Assembly: GCF_000749845.1 (NCBI RefSeq)
Contig: NZ_JQHM01000006.1
Span: 80,674-144,673, forward strand
Direction: 5' to 3'
Length of the DNA stretch: 64,000 nt
DNA from: Pectobacterium betavasculorum
Lineage (GTDB): Bacteria; Pseudomonadota; Gammaproteobacteria; Enterobacterales; Enterobacteriaceae
Position numbers and translations under genes: made by a program. Under the pieces are notes generated by a model. It searched no databases. It was not told the origin of the DNA and worked only from the letters and a program-made list of their open reading frames with translations. The stretch's first letter is position 1. Each line of letters begins with the position of its first letter. This document shows, one piece after another, positions 8,442-17,481 of the stretch.

Positions 8442-9275
8442 ATGCCAACAGAAGCTGAGGTTTTAACCGATCATAATGAGCTAATTTGCTCGACCAGCAT
8501 TGAATGTATCGTCACCGGTCGTGATGCTGCGTTGAAACAGATTGAGGCGCTGATTCGTCAGCTTGATGACATTTCCCGACTCACTTCCGGGATTGGTGGC
8601 GACGTCGCTAATCATTGGGCGATGCGGCAGGGTCATTCTTTCGACTGCTGGCTGATGCAATCAGTAGATAAAGCGATGCCGGTGATTACCCGCAATATCG
8701 ACCGTAGTATCTGGCGCGATCTCATGCTGAAGTCCGGGATGTTGACCCTGATGGATGCCGAAGCCCGCAGTCAGTGGGCGAAGAACCTGGAGGAGGGCGA
8801 TCTCCCGGCTATTAGCGAAGCCAACATTCTGAGTACCTTTGAACAACTCCACCACAACAAGCAAGAGGTCTTTGAGCGTGGCATCATCAATGTATTTAAA
8901 GGGTTAAGCTGGGACTACAAAACCAATAATCCCTGTTATTTCGGTAAGAAGATAATCGTCAACAATCTGGTGAAGTACGACAAATGGGGTTATAGCCTGA
9001 GTTGGGGCTGGCGGCGTGACCAGTTAGCCGACCTGGAGCGCATGTTGTTTCTGCTAGATGGCAAAACCATTCCTGATAACCGGCACGATGTAACTATTCG
9101 ACTGATGAACTTCATTCGCGATAATCCACGACAGCAGGTATTCGGAGATCATCTCTTCACTATACGCCTTTTCCAAAAGGGCAGTGGTCATATCACGTTT
9201 AAGCGTATGGATTTGGTAGAGAAGATGAACGATATCATCGCGAAGCACTATCCGGGAATGCTGGCTGCTAAGTGA
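8442..9275 (+). CDS. DUF4942 domain protein, possibly N-terminally truncated
   Basis: A 277-residue DUF4942 protein (core segments include SIECIVTGRDAALKQIEALI and NVFKGLSWDYKTNNPCYFGK). Function unknown; the family normally follows cbtA-type toxin genes in these islands. No clear ribosome-binding site precedes ATG 8442. The same frame is open back to a TGA at 8325-8327 and the upstream translation (ATLGKRVCFYGQNI just before the Met) looks coding. The 5' part may therefore have been lost or displaced where the Septu pair was inserted. Otherwise intact. Confidence 0.75.
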   Translation: MPTEAEVLTDHNELICSTSIECIVTGRDAALKQIEALIRQLDDISRLTSGIGGDVANHWAMRQGHSFDCWLMQSVDKAMPVITRNIDRSIWRDLMLKSGMLTLMDAEARSQWAKNLEEGDLPAISEANILSTFEQLHHNKQEVFERGIINVFKGLSWDYKTNNPCYFGKKIIVNNLVKYDKWGYSLSWGWRRDQLADLERMLFLLDGKTIPDNRHDVTIRLMNFIRDNPRQQVFGDHLFTIRLFQKGSGHITFKRMDLVEKMNDIIAKHYPGMLAAK

Positions 9276-9418
9276 GTGTAAAAGATCTTCGCTTTTGGGT
9301 AATGGTCTTTCAAATCTTCCACACTTATACCGAACATTCATCTGAAAACACATAAATGTGTTTTTACTCTTTTTTGTGTGTTAATGCTTGTCATCAATCT
9401 CATCAGAAGAGCGATACC

Positions 9419-10216
9419 ATGATACAGAACAATATCAAACAGCTTCGTACCCAACTGTCGATCACTCAGCGCGAGCTGGCGTATATGGTCGGCACCAGCC
9501 AACAGCAAATCCAGCGTATCGAAACCGGAAAGGTCGCAGCAAAGCTAGGCTTTGCACAGGCAATATGCAATGCCCTGGATAAGCCTTTAAATATCGTATT
9601 CCCGGAAAGTGATCAGTTGATTAACGACTTTCACAAGAAGCGCCGTAAAACTGATGAAGATCTTGAGACGATAGCCACAGGCGGTATTGAAATGGATAGC
9701 GGTCTCTGGACCGTAAAGCTTTGGCTTCAGGGACAGCAGGACTATTTGTTGTTGCCCATTTCAGCTGCGGATAAGCGGAGGTTTTATTATTATTTTCAGG
9801 AAAAAAACTCTCCAAACACAGAGCGCTTCTTCGTTCTTGATTCTTCCGAGTATCGTTATGCGTTAAATATGCGCGAAGTGGTATTTCATCAGTTCCTGTC
9901 TGATGGCTTTGCTCCCATCATGAGCGAAGAAGAAGACGACTATGAAGACGATTATTTTAATGTCCATATCACCTTGGTGAACGGTGGCCCTGTGATTCCG
10001 CTGAGCGTTGAGCCTGATGCGCCGCAAAACGAAGAGGCGGATGATATCGGTCAGTTGAATGCGTTCTTTGAAAAACTGGACTGCGAGCCTGAAACGACAG
10101 ATCGTTATATGCTAACCGACGAAGATGGGGAAGATGCTTTTATCCGCATTGGTTCTATTGCCATGGTGCGAGTCGTACTTGACGCGCTGGAGCCTGTGGA
10201 AGAAGATGAAGAATAG
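9419..10216 (+). CDS. XRE-family helix-turn-helix regulator, acidic C-terminus
   Basis: A 265-residue protein. Residues 5-58 form an XRE/Cro-type HTH (LRTQLSITQRELAYMVGTSQ, then QRIETGKVAAKLGFAQAICN). The rest is an unrecognised domain ending in a very acidic tail (EPVEEDEE). ATG at 9419 is preferred; the frame opens at 9356 but the extension is not HTH-like. It probably regulates island genes, but no operator can be named. A hairpin terminator lies downstream at 10361. Confidence 0.75.
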   Translation: MIQNNIKQLRTQLSITQRELAYMVGTSQQQIQRIETGKVAAKLGFAQAICNALDKPLNIVFPESDQLINDFHKKRRKTDEDLETIATGGIEMDSGLWTVKLWLQGQQDYLLLPISAADKRRFYYYFQEKNSPNTERFFVLDSSEYRYALNMREVVFHQFLSDGFAPIMSEEEDDYEDDYFNVHITLVNGGPVIPLSVEPDAPQNEEADDIGQLNAFFEKLDCEPETTDRYMLTDEDGEDAFIRIGSIAMVRVVLDALEPVEEDEE

Positions 10217-10328
10217 TTTTTAGCTAGCTGTATTCACAGGGAATCGCGTTGAGTATACATGTGAGTATATATCGTGGTATCTTGTTTTTATAAATACATT
10301 TATTTCAATTGGTTATGTCATGAATCAC

Positions 10329-10384
10329 GGTGCGGCCTTCGCACCATAGTATGAAAATCAAGTCACCTTTGGGTGGCTTTTTTT
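10329..10384 (+). terminator. Two hairpins, the second a terminator
   Basis: GGTGC/GCACC (10329-10333/10341-10345) forms a small hairpin. It is followed by CACC-TTTG-GGTG with a run of T (10363-10384), a rho-independent terminator for the XRE gene. The rest of the gap to the integrase remnant contains repeated CGTCCA-like words and the inverted repeat listed next. Confidence 0.5.
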
Positions 10385-10510
10385 ATGTCCATAATCGTCC
10401 AGTAACGTCCATATCTATCTGTAAAATAACGATTTTAATTTCACTCTCCTCTATGATTTTTTGTCTATTTTATCCACAGCGGTCTTTCCTCGTCCATTGA
10501 CATCCAGATG

Positions 10511-10565
10511 ATTTGGGGGTCAAGATAAGGGTCAATTCACTTCGATTATGAGTTGACCCCCAAAT
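10511..10565. repeat. 13-bp perfect inverted repeat before integrase
   Basis: ATTTGGGGGTCAA (10511-10523) and TTGACCCCCAAAT (10553-10565) form a perfect inverted repeat separated by 29 nt. The right copy abuts the integrase ATG at 10567. A third partial copy (GGGTCAATT) lies between. This could be an integrase arm site, an operator of the integrase gene, or part of the attachment region. Confidence 0.55.
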
Positions 10566-10566
10566 T

Positions 10567-11458
10567 ATGGCGCTGGCCGACGTTGTTGCCCGTACCGCCA
10601 AGCCCCACGAGAAAGCCTATAAACTCGCGGACGCGCACGGCCTGTATCTTTTGGTGAGTCCTAACGGCCCTAAGCGCTGGTATCCCAAATATCGCTTTGA
10701 AGGTAAGGAAAGCCGGATTGCGTTCGGTGCCTATCCGCTAGTCTCGCTGGCAAAAGCCAGAGAGAAAAGTGATGAGGTGCGATTGCTGCTGTCGGAGGGC
10801 ATCCACCCATCGGCCAGCCCTGAAACTGAATAAACTGCCGGATTTTCTGGCAATGATGGAGCGCCACAAAGGGCGGGCGTTAACCAGACTGGCCTTAAAA
10901 CTCACGCTGTGCGTTTTTATCCGTTCTAGCGAACTACGTTTTGCCCGCTGGCCGGAAATCGATTTTAAACGCGCCATGTGGACGATACCGGCTGAACGTG
11001 AAGCCATTCCCGGTGTGAAGCATTCGCAGCGCGGCGCAAAGATGCGCTCTGAGCATCTGGTGCCGTTATCCCGACAGGCTTTAGCGCTGCTGGAAGAGAT
11101 TAAGGCCATCAGCGGTGCTCATGAACTGATTTTCCCCGGCGATCGTCGGCCAACTAAACCGATGAGTGAAAACACCGTCAACAACGCATTACGAACCATG
11201 GGCTATGACACCACTACCGAAGTGTGCGGACACGGCTTCCGCACCATGGCCTGTAGCGCACTGGTGGAATCCGGCCAGTGGTCACGGGATGCGGTAGAAC
11301 GGCAAATGAGTCATCAGGGACGCAATGGCGTTCGTGCTGCCTACATCCACAAAGCGGAGCATCTGGATGAGCGCAGACTAATGTTGCAATGGTGGGCGGA
11401 TTATCTGGATGCCAATCGGGATGAGTATGTGGTGCCGTATGAGTTTAAAAATGTTTGA
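10567..11458 (+). pseudogene. int: Tyrosine-type integrase, internally deleted and frame-disrupted
   Basis: The N-terminal part (10567-10833) is the DUF4102/P4-integrase head: start MALADVVARTAKPHEKAYKL, then LYLLVSPNGPKRWYPKYRF. It stops early after about 85 residues. The catalytic part resumes in another frame (from about 10815 to 11458) with KLNKLPDFLAMMERH. It keeps the arginine in IRSSELRFARW, the HGFR box and the later H of MSHQGRNGVRAAY. Roughly 100 residues of the core-binding domain are missing between them relative to the usual 400-residue enzyme. The island is therefore probably no longer able to integrate or excise by itself. Confidence 0.85.
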
Positions 11459-11476
11459 TTCATTAGGGTCTTAGCG

Positions 11477-11638
11477 ATGAAAAAAACGAAAAAATCAGCG
11501 GAAGCGCTTACGTCTCTGATTGAAGAGGCAGAACAGCGTCATCAGAGGGTCTTACAAGGACTTGCCGATGTTGATACAGGGCATGTTGTTAATCACTTTG
11601 ATATGCAGATGTTTATCGCCAGACTGAAAAAAGCATAA
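11477..11638 (+). CDS. Small ParD/stability-determinant-like antitoxin, orphan
   Basis: A 53-residue ORF starting MKKTKKSAEALTSLIEEAEQ, with VLQGLADVDTGHVVNHFDM toward the end. The helix plus GLADVDTGHVV pattern resembles small antitoxins of the ParD/RelB-like stability-determinant type. AGGG lies about 8 nt upstream of ATG 11477. No RelE/ParE toxin follows, so it would be an orphan remnant of a toxin-antitoxin pair. The family assignment is tentative. Confidence 0.5.
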   Translation: MKKTKKSAEALTSLIEEAEQRHQRVLQGLADVDTGHVVNHFDMQMFIARLKKA

Positions 11639-11731
11639 TCGATAGAGATACGGGGCGTGTCCTGTATCGAAAGCCTATGCATTAAGCTCCGCTCCCGCCC
11701 CTTTTTTGGGAGGGGCTGGCGCTCATTTGTC

Positions 11732-11884
11732 TTATGTGGATGATTTTTCCTGCTGCTCATAATACTCACGTATCATTTCTGCCAGATCGTCTTCCACCGT
11801 ATAGAAGTAGCAAGCCGGAACCTGTAGCACCGACACTAGCCGACAAGCCAGTGCAAAATCCGGCTTATAAATACCGCGCGAATC
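11732..11884 (-). pseudogene. C-terminal fragment of an XRE-type regulator
   Basis: On the minus strand a 50-codon frame reads SRGIYKPDFALACRLVSVLQ, then VPACYFYTVEDDLAEMIREY, ending TAA at 11734-11732. This is the typical C-terminal half of a short XRE repressor (…V-P-YFY-ED…DLAE…). The HTH is missing: the preceding bases are the stop region of the HigA-like gene. It is a relic. Confidence 0.6.
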
Positions 11885-12169
11885 TTAACCCAGTGACAGC
11901 TTAAGCTGCATACCGCAAGCAGCGGCATACCGTTGTAAGGTTGAGATACTCGCACTGGAAACATTTCTCTCAAGGCGGCTCACCGCAGGTTGGCTTACAC
12001 CCATGCGAGCGGCGATCTCTGTACTTGTCAGACCTGACTTGGACTTCATTTCGATCAGAACAGCTCGAAGCGTTTCTTCTTGAGTTTCGTCCTCATACGC
12101 TTTTTTAACTTCATGATTAGAAAGTGCTTTCTCTTTAACTTCAGAGAAGTTGATACCTTTAACTGCCAT
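11885..12169 (-). CDS. HigA-like XRE antitoxin
   Basis: A 94-residue HTH antitoxin. The HTH spans about residues 44-65 (SGLTSTEIAARMGVSQPAVS, then RLERNVSSASISTLQRYA). This layout, including an N-terminal SNHEVKKAYED segment, is that of HigA-type antitoxins paired with HigB/Gp49-like toxins. The toxin remnant lies just upstream on the same strand and overlaps the ATG by 11 nt. The antitoxin appears intact while its toxin is broken. Confidence 0.8.
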   Translation of the reverse strand: MAVKGINFSEVKEKALSNHEVKKAYEDETQEETLRAVLIEMKSKSGLTSTEIAARMGVSQPAVSRLERNVSSASISTLQRYAAACGMQLKLSLG

Positions 12170-12333
12170 CTTTCAATTCCTCCCATCTTGACTTTGCCAG
12201 CGCTATTTCAGCTTTCGGGGTCTTAGGGGTTTTCTTTACGAATGTCCTTAAAATATAGATCTTACGTCCTTTTGCGTAAGCAAAAAACGTTCTGCTTATG
12301 TCTTTGCTGCCTTCATAGCGTATCAAACTATCC
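12159..12333 (-). pseudogene. HigB/Gp49-like toxin, N-terminal half lost
   Basis: A minus-strand frame too short and start-less to be an intact gene reads SLIRYEGSKDISRTFFAYAK, GRKIYILRTFVKKTPKTPKA, then ALAKSRWEELKDGS and TAA at 12161-12159. The YEGS-D-I-R-FF-K-GRK-I-L-F-KKT-KTP pattern is the C-terminal half of HigB/RelE-type mRNA interferases. About the first 45-50 residues are missing: an in-frame TAA lies just upstream, where the sequence fuses to the neighbouring remnant. The overlap with higA is preserved. Confidence 0.7.
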
Positions 12334-12739
12334 CCACCTTATTCCGTTGCGATAGCGGTGTAATCCGTTCCCCCTCAAAGGCGATCAGGCCATCCTTTTC
12401 CAGCTTGTCCAACCAGCGGGTGAATTTCTTATTCACATCAAATCCCATTGCCCACATATCATCCCGCACCAATGAACGGGTGCAGCCTTCACCGTTGGCC
12501 GTGCGTGAGCGAATGGCCTGCCATAGGGCAAAATGGTTTTCCGTCAGCCGTGGGATACCGGCTAAATCGGGATCGCTGGCAGCCTCATCTTCCCTGACTT
12601 CACGGCCTTCATCATTCAGCACCAGTGAGGTGATCGGGTCGCCATCATCGTCCACGTAAAGTGCGGCACGTATCACCTGCTGTACGTGTAAGTACACCCG
12701 TTTTAGTTCCCCAATCCCCTCTCCTGGAAACACTCCCAA
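12323..12739 (-). pseudogene. C-terminal remnant of an unknown mobile-element protein
   Basis: A minus-strand frame of 138 codons with only a TTG near its 5' end and no ribosome-binding site; an in-frame stop lies a few codons upstream. It contains DDDGDPITSLVLNDEGREV, then a winged-helix-like end (RSLVRDDMWAMGFDVNKKF, RWLDKLEKDGLIAFEGERIT). It looks like the C-terminus of a larger plasmid/phage ATPase or primase-type protein, but I cannot name the family. The 3' end is fused to the HigB remnant, marking a deletion junction. Confidence 0.45.
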
Positions 12740-12952
12740 ATGAGCTCTAAACTCTCACCTTCCTTTAACCACACACAGATAGTAAAAATCGTCATGAAAA
12801 AGAGTCATATACCGCAAGGTGTATTGTGCTTATGCTGACACAGCGACTTGTATGGGGTGCGCAGAAGTTCGGGAATCCCTGAAACCATATTTCAGCTACG
12901 CGTTATTCATACAGACTATGCATTTTTAATAAACGGGAGCAGAGGGGGACTA

Positions 12953-13381
12953 ATGGAATTAATCGTGGCGCACGATATTACGAATGGCGATCGGGAAGAA
13001 CTTTTTGCTGGCCTGAGAAGCTACAATCGTCAATTTATTAGTCCTGCTTCTTTTGGGCAATTGGGTATTTTTCATCGAAATAGCGCCGGAGTCATGACTG
13101 GCGGGCTGATTGCAATGCGTAAAGGATTGTGGCTGTGTATTGATTATTTGTGGGTGGGTGAAGAATCCAGAGGCCTAAAGCTCGGCAGCGCCTTGGTGAG
13201 AGAAGCAGAACAGGAGGCTATGCGCCTTGGGTGCAGCCATGTGCTTGTGGATACGTTTAGTTTTCAGGCGCTTCCCTTCTATGAAAAGCAAGGTTATCAG
13301 TTGCAAATGTCCTTACCTGATTTTCCTGAGGAAGGCATGTTAAGACATTATCTAATAAAGAAAAATATACAGACTGCATGA
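12953..13381 (+). CDS. GNAT-family N-acetyltransferase
   Basis: A 142-residue GNAT acetyltransferase using acetyl-CoA; the substrate is unknown. The CoA-binding motif is [18 protein letters not shown] (near residue 69), preceded by the LCIDYLWV strand and followed by [12 protein letters not shown] 12953 is chosen because of the GAGGGGGA immediately upstream; the frame extends to 12848 without family similarity. It stands alone at the boundary between the decayed island and core genes. Confidence 0.85.
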   Translation: MELIVAHDITNGDREELFAGLRSYNRQFISPASFGQLGIFHRNSAGVMTGGLIAMRKGLWLCIDYLWVGEESRGLKLGSALVREAEQEAMRLGCSHVLVDTFSFQALPFYEKQGYQLQMSLPDFPEEGMLRHYLIKKNIQTA

Positions 13382-13471
13382 TAGTTATCTGCCTATTGAC
13401 CAATGACAAGGTAGACCAGGCGTTACCCTCTTTATAATCATGCCCGTTTCTCTTCTCACTGGTGTGAACGT

Positions 13472-14593
13472 ATGGCTTATCAACTTAATCTTAATTGGCC
13501 TGAATTCTTAGAAAAATACTGGCAAAAACAACCTGTTGTATTGAAGAACGCTTTCCCTCATTTTGTCGATCCGATTACGCCAGATGAGCTGGCTGGTTTG
13601 GCGATGGAGGCGGAGGTAGATAGCCGTCTGGTCAGCCATAAAAATGGTCAGTGGCAGGCCAGCAACGGGCCGTTTGAGCATTTTGATAACCTGGGTGAAA
13701 CTGGCTGGTCGCTGCTGGCTCAGGCGGTGAACCACTGGCATGCGCCGTCTGCTGAACTCGTGCGTCCGTTCCGCGCGTTACCGGACTGGCGTTTAGATGA
13801 CCTGATGATCTCCTTTTCCGTACCGGGCGGTGGCGTTGGTCCGCATATCGATCAGTACGATGTCTTTATCATTCAGGGGATGGGCAGCCGCCGTTGGCGG
13901 GTGGGTGATAAATTGCCGATGCGTCAGTTCTGCCCGCATCCTGCGCTGCTGCATGTCGATCCCTTCCCGCCGATCATTGATGAAGATCTTGAATCGGGCG
14001 ACATTCTTTATATTCCGCCCGGTTTCCCACACGATGGTTTTACTCACGAGACTGCGCTCAACTATTCCGTGGGGTTCCGTGGCCCGAACGGTAGAGACTT
14101 AATCAGCAGCTTTGCTGACTACGTGCTGGAGAACGATCTCGGTGGTGAGCATTATAGCGATCCTGATTTGGCCTGTCGGGAGCATCCGGGACGAGTTGAA
14201 GACTATGAGTTTGACCGTCTGCGCGAGATGATGATTGACGTGATTAATCAGCCGGAAGCGCTGAAACAGTGGTTCGGTCGCTTTGTGACGACGCCGCGCC
14301 ACGAGTTGGATATCGCTCCGGCAGAGCCGCCTTATGAGCAGGACGAGATTGTCGGTGCGTTGATGGACGGTGGTGTGTTGACACGCCTGAGCGGGCTGCG
14401 TGTTCTGGAAGTAGGCGGTAGCTACTTCATCAACAGCGAACGACTGGATATGGTCGATCCGAAAGCGGCTGATGCGTTATGTCGTTACACCGTGCTTGGT
14501 AAACAAGAGCTGGGCGAGGCGCTGAAGAGTCCAGCATTCGTGGCTGAGTTAACCGGGCTGGTTAATCAGGGTTACTGGTTTTTCGACGAATAA
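13472..14593 (+). CDS. roxA: Ribosomal oxygenase RoxA (50S L16 3-hydroxylase)
   Basis: A 373-residue JmjC-type 2-oxoglutarate/Fe(II) oxygenase, the YcfD/RoxA enzyme that hydroxylates an arginine of ribosomal protein L16. The metal ligands are visible as HID in VGPHIDQYD (His125, Asp127) and His187 in GFPHDGF. The N-terminal YWQKQPVVLKNAFP is typical. A C-terminal winged-helix region completes the usual length. It is monocistronic and converges on aspA. Confidence 0.95.
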   Translation: MAYQLNLNWPEFLEKYWQKQPVVLKNAFPHFVDPITPDELAGLAMEAEVDSRLVSHKNGQWQASNGPFEHFDNLGETGWSLLAQAVNHWHAPSAELVRPFRALPDWRLDDLMISFSVPGGGVGPHIDQYDVFIIQGMGSRRWRVGDKLPMRQFCPHPALLHVDPFPPIIDEDLESGDILYIPPGFPHDGFTHETALNYSVGFRGPNGRDLISSFADYVLENDLGGEHYSDPDLACREHPGRVEDYEFDRLREMMIDVINQPEALKQWFGRFVTTPRHELDIAPAEPPYEQDEIVGALMDGGVLTRLSGLRVLEVGGSYFINSERLDMVDPKAADALCRYTVLGKQELGEALKSPAFVAELTGLVNQGYWFFDE

Positions 14594-14716
14594 CACTTTT
14601 CTCAGTTGCGGCCTTCGAGAGCATCACCCGAATCACTTATCTGAGTAAGCTCATCGGGAGTCCTTCTCTTACCGCCTGCCTGAAACTCGAATTATTTAGG
14701 GTGTATATAATTAGCC

Positions 14717-14744
14717 AAAAAAGACTCGGAGTTTCCTCCGAGTC
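14717..14744 (-). terminator. aspA terminator
   Basis: A perfect 9-bp stem GACTCGGAG (14723-14731) / CTCCGAGTC (14736-14744) with a TTTC loop. On the minus strand it is followed by a T-run (AAAAAA at 14717-14722 on plus). It lies just past the aspA stop codon. Confidence 0.85.
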
Positions 14745-14782
14745 AGTGTGAGCATCATCAAACCAGTGCTAGAAAACGAAAA

Positions 14783-16222
14783 TTAAACGGCTTCGTTTTC
14801 GTCGGTGTAGCGTTTAGCTTTGTAAGCGGGATGCATCAGGTTCTGAATGGAGAAAATGTCGTCCAGTTGTTCTTCGGTCAGCAGACCGCGCTCCAGCACC
14901 ACTTCACGTACGCTCTTGCCGGTTTCGGCACAGATTTTCCCAACGATATCGCCGTTGTGATGGCCGATGAACGGGTTCAGGTAGGTTACGATACCGATAG
15001 AGTTGAAGACGTAAGCTTCACACACGTCTTTATTAGCAGTGATGCCGTCGACGCATTTTTCCAGCAGGTTATAGCAAGCGCTGGACAGAATCTGGATGGA
15101 CTCGAACATCGCCTGTCCGATAACCGGCTCCATCACGTTCAACTGCAATTGACCCGCTTCTGCCGCCATGGTGACGCAGGTATCGTTGCCGATGACCTTG
15201 AAGCACACCTGATTCACTACTTCTGGTACGACTGGGTTAACTTTGGCTGGCATGATGGACGAGCCGGCCTGCAATTCTGGCAGGTTGATTTCGTTCAGGC
15301 CAGTACGCGGGCCTGACGACAGAAGGCGCAGGTCGTTACAGATCTTCGACAGCTTAACCGCAACGCGTTTCAGAGCGCTGTGCATCATCACGTAAGCACC
15401 ACAGTCGGAAGTCGCTTCGATCAGGTCTTCAGCCGGTACGCACGGCAGGCCACTGACTTTCGCCAGATGTTGAACGGCCAGTTTCTGATACTCATCCGGC
15501 GTGTTCAGACGTGTACCGATGGCCGTTGCGCCCAGATTCACTTCCAGTAACAGCTCGGCGGTGCGTAGCAGGTTGCGATTTTCTTCTTTCAGCAGCACGT
15601 TGAATGCGTGGAATTCCTGACCGAGGGTCATCGGAACGGCGTCCTGCAACTGGGTACGGCCCATTTTCAGGATGTTTTCGAACTCTTTTGCTTTGCGCTC
15701 AAAGCCATCGCTCAACTGCGTAATCGCTTCGACCAGTTTCAGGATGGAGGTATACACCGCGATACGGAAGCCAGTCGGGTAAGCATCGTTAGTGGACTGG
15801 CATTTGTTCAGGTGGTCGTTCGGGTTCAGGTATTGGTATTCACCTTTCTGGTGACCCATCAGCTCCAGACCGATATTCGCCAACACTTCGTTGGTGTTCA
15901 TGTTGACTGACGTACCCGCGCCGCCCTGATAGACATCGATAGGGAACTGATCCAGACATTTACCGTTGTTCAGCACTTCATCACAGGCTTGCAGGATAGT
16001 ATCGGCAATTTTACGCGGGATAGTTTGCAGCTCTTTATTCGCCAGCGCGGCGGCTTTTTTTACCATCACCATGGCGCGGACAAATTCTGGGATATCGCTG
16101 ATAGTACTATTGCTAATATAAAAATTCTCAATCGCACGCAGCGTATGGATACCATAATACGCGTCAGCAGGGACTTCGCGGGTCCCTAACAGGTCTTCTT
16201 CAATGCGGATATTCGTTGACAT
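14783..16222 (-). CDS. aspA: Aspartate ammonia-lyase
   Basis: A 479-residue class II fumarase/aspartase that interconverts L-aspartate with fumarate and ammonia in the cytoplasm. The signature [11 protein letters not shown] (catalytic SS loop) is near residue 322. Further active-site segments are [13 protein letters not shown] (about 104) and [10 protein letters not shown] (about 190). Length is that of E. coli AspA (478). It has its own terminator; the LysR gene upstream is transcribed in the same direction after a 260-base gap. Confidence 0.96.
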   Translation of the reverse strand: MSTNIRIEEDLLGTREVPADAYYGIHTLRAIENFYISNSTISDIPEFVRAMVMVKKAAALANKELQTIPRKIADTILQACDEVLNNGKCLDQFPIDVYQGGAGTSVNMNTNEVLANIGLELMGHQKGEYQYLNPNDHLNKCQSTNDAYPTGFRIAVYTSILKLVEAITQLSDGFERKAKEFENILKMGRTQLQDAVPMTLGQEFHAFNVLLKEENRNLLRTAELLLEVNLGATAIGTRLNTPDEYQKLAVQHLAKVSGLPCVPAEDLIEATSDCGAYVMMHSALKRVAVKLSKICNDLRLLSSGPRTGLNEINLPELQAGSSIMPAKVNPVVPEVVNQVCFKVIGNDTCVTMAAEAGQLQLNVMEPVIGQAMFESIQILSSACYNLLEKCVDGITANKDVCEAYVFNSIGIVTYLNPFIGHHNGDIVGKICAETGKSVREVVLERGLLTEEQLDDIFSIQNLMHPAYKAKRYTDENEAV

Positions 16223-16249
16223 GGATCTTCTTCCTTTTTCTTGTTCGAT

Positions 16250-16273
16250 GTACGCAGCATCGTACGCAGCATC
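16250..16273. repeat. Perfect 12-bp tandem duplication in the aspA leader
   Basis: GTACGCAGCATC occurs twice head to tail (16250-16261 and 16262-16273), about 30-50 nt upstream of the aspA start. It may be a recent slippage duplication within the 5' untranslated region. Confidence 0.7.
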
Positions 16274-16485
16274 GTTTTAAATATTAAGACTATGATTTTT
16301 TAGGGTTTTGCTATGCTGTTTCGGTGTTTTCAGGTAGCACGAACCCACCACGATTTTGATAAAATCATGACTAAAAAAAGTTCTCGGGGAGACGAACGTT
16401 GAATAAGCATCGTTAAATGACTATTGGCGGATATATTCCTCCATTTTGGTTTTGTCTCCCAATCGTGAATAGTTATACCTAACTG

Positions 16486-17481
16486 TTATTCCGAATTATC
16501 TGGGCTAATCTCAACCAGCTTTTCTATTCCGCGGTTTAGCGTTTTTAATTTCGGCACAAATACGGTTTTAATAATGTCATGCGTGACATCGCACGCTTCT
16601 TCAAAGAACGCACTGTATTCATCTCGGTGCCCGACAATATAAAGCGAACGCTTGATATTTAGCTGTTCCGGCATATGCGTCAGCACCTCGCGGGAGTGGG
16701 CAACGGATTGCAGGAAACTGAGCGGGGTGGTCACTGCCCAACCGATGCCTGCTGCCACCATCGACGTTAAGGTATCCGCATTATCAAATTCGAGCATGTT
16801 CGGCACGCGGATATCGATGCGGCGCAGGTAGCGCTCAATCTGCATTCCAATCTGCGAGTTCCGGTTAAAACGCACCAGCGGCAGTGCGGCTGAAAGCTCA
16901 CGGATGTCCTCGACCGTTTTGATGCGTTTACGGTAATCCGGCGGCGTGATAATGAAATAGCCTTCGGAAAACAGCTGATGACGCACCACGCTATCGCTGT
17001 CGATCAACGGGTCGCTGGTGACGATCATATCCAGCTCGCGGCGCATTAGCGCTTCACCCTGCTGTGGGCTGAGCCCGGTACGAATCAGCAACTGCGACGA
17101 ACTTTTCATCAAACTCTTGGTAAACACCGAACCGCAGGTGATAGCAAACGAATCCACCAGGCCGATACGTAAGTCGGGTTTGATGCCTTTTCCCGCCTCC
17201 AGCACCTGTGCCTTGAGGTTCGCAATCTCCTCCGTCAGGATTTCTCCTCGGTTTTTCAGTGCAATGCCGTAGGGCGTCAGGACAAAGGGGCGACGAGCCC
17301 GGTTAACCAATTTGACACCGAAATCCTCTTCCAATAACCGGATCGTCTGCGAAATGGCAGAAGGCGTCAGGCCTAACCGCGCGGCGGCTGCCGTCATGCT
17401 CCCTGCTTCCGCCATCGTCACAAAAACATAGACGGCGTACATATCGATCGATTTATTGGCGGACACTGTGCGTTTAACCAT
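16486..17481 (-). CDS. LysR-family transcriptional regulator
   Basis: A 331-residue LysR regulator: HTH at residues 10-60 (FVTMAEAGSMTAAAARLGLT, then PSAISQTIRLLEEDFGVKLV), followed by a periplasmic-binding-like effector domain (LRIGLVDSF, then RFNRNSQIGM). ATG 17481 is used because the longer frame has only TTG at 17502. The ligand is unknown. It could act on aspA, which lies downstream on the same strand, but no binding site is assigned. Confidence 0.88.
   Translation of the reverse strand: MVKRTVSANKSIDMYAVYVFVTMAEAGSMTAAAARLGLTPSAISQTIRLLEEDFGVKLVNRARRPFVLTPYGIALKNRGEILTEEIANLKAQVLEAGKGIKPDLRIGLVDSFAITCGSVFTKSLMKSSSQLLIRTGLSPQQGEALMRRELDMIVTSDPLIDSDSVVRHQLFSEGYFIITPPDYRKRIKTVEDIRELSAALPLVRFNRNSQIGMQIERYLRRIDIRVPNMLEFDNADTLTSMVAAGIGWAVTTPLSFLQSVAHSREVLTHMPEQLNIKRSLYIVGHRDEYSAFFEEACDVTHDIIKTVFVPKLKTLNRGIEKLVEISPDNSE

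Noticed and set aside
10217..10566. tRNA or tmRNA attachment site for the island
   Set aside because: No cloverleaf or tRNA 3' end was found; the hairpins here are a terminator and an inverted repeat.
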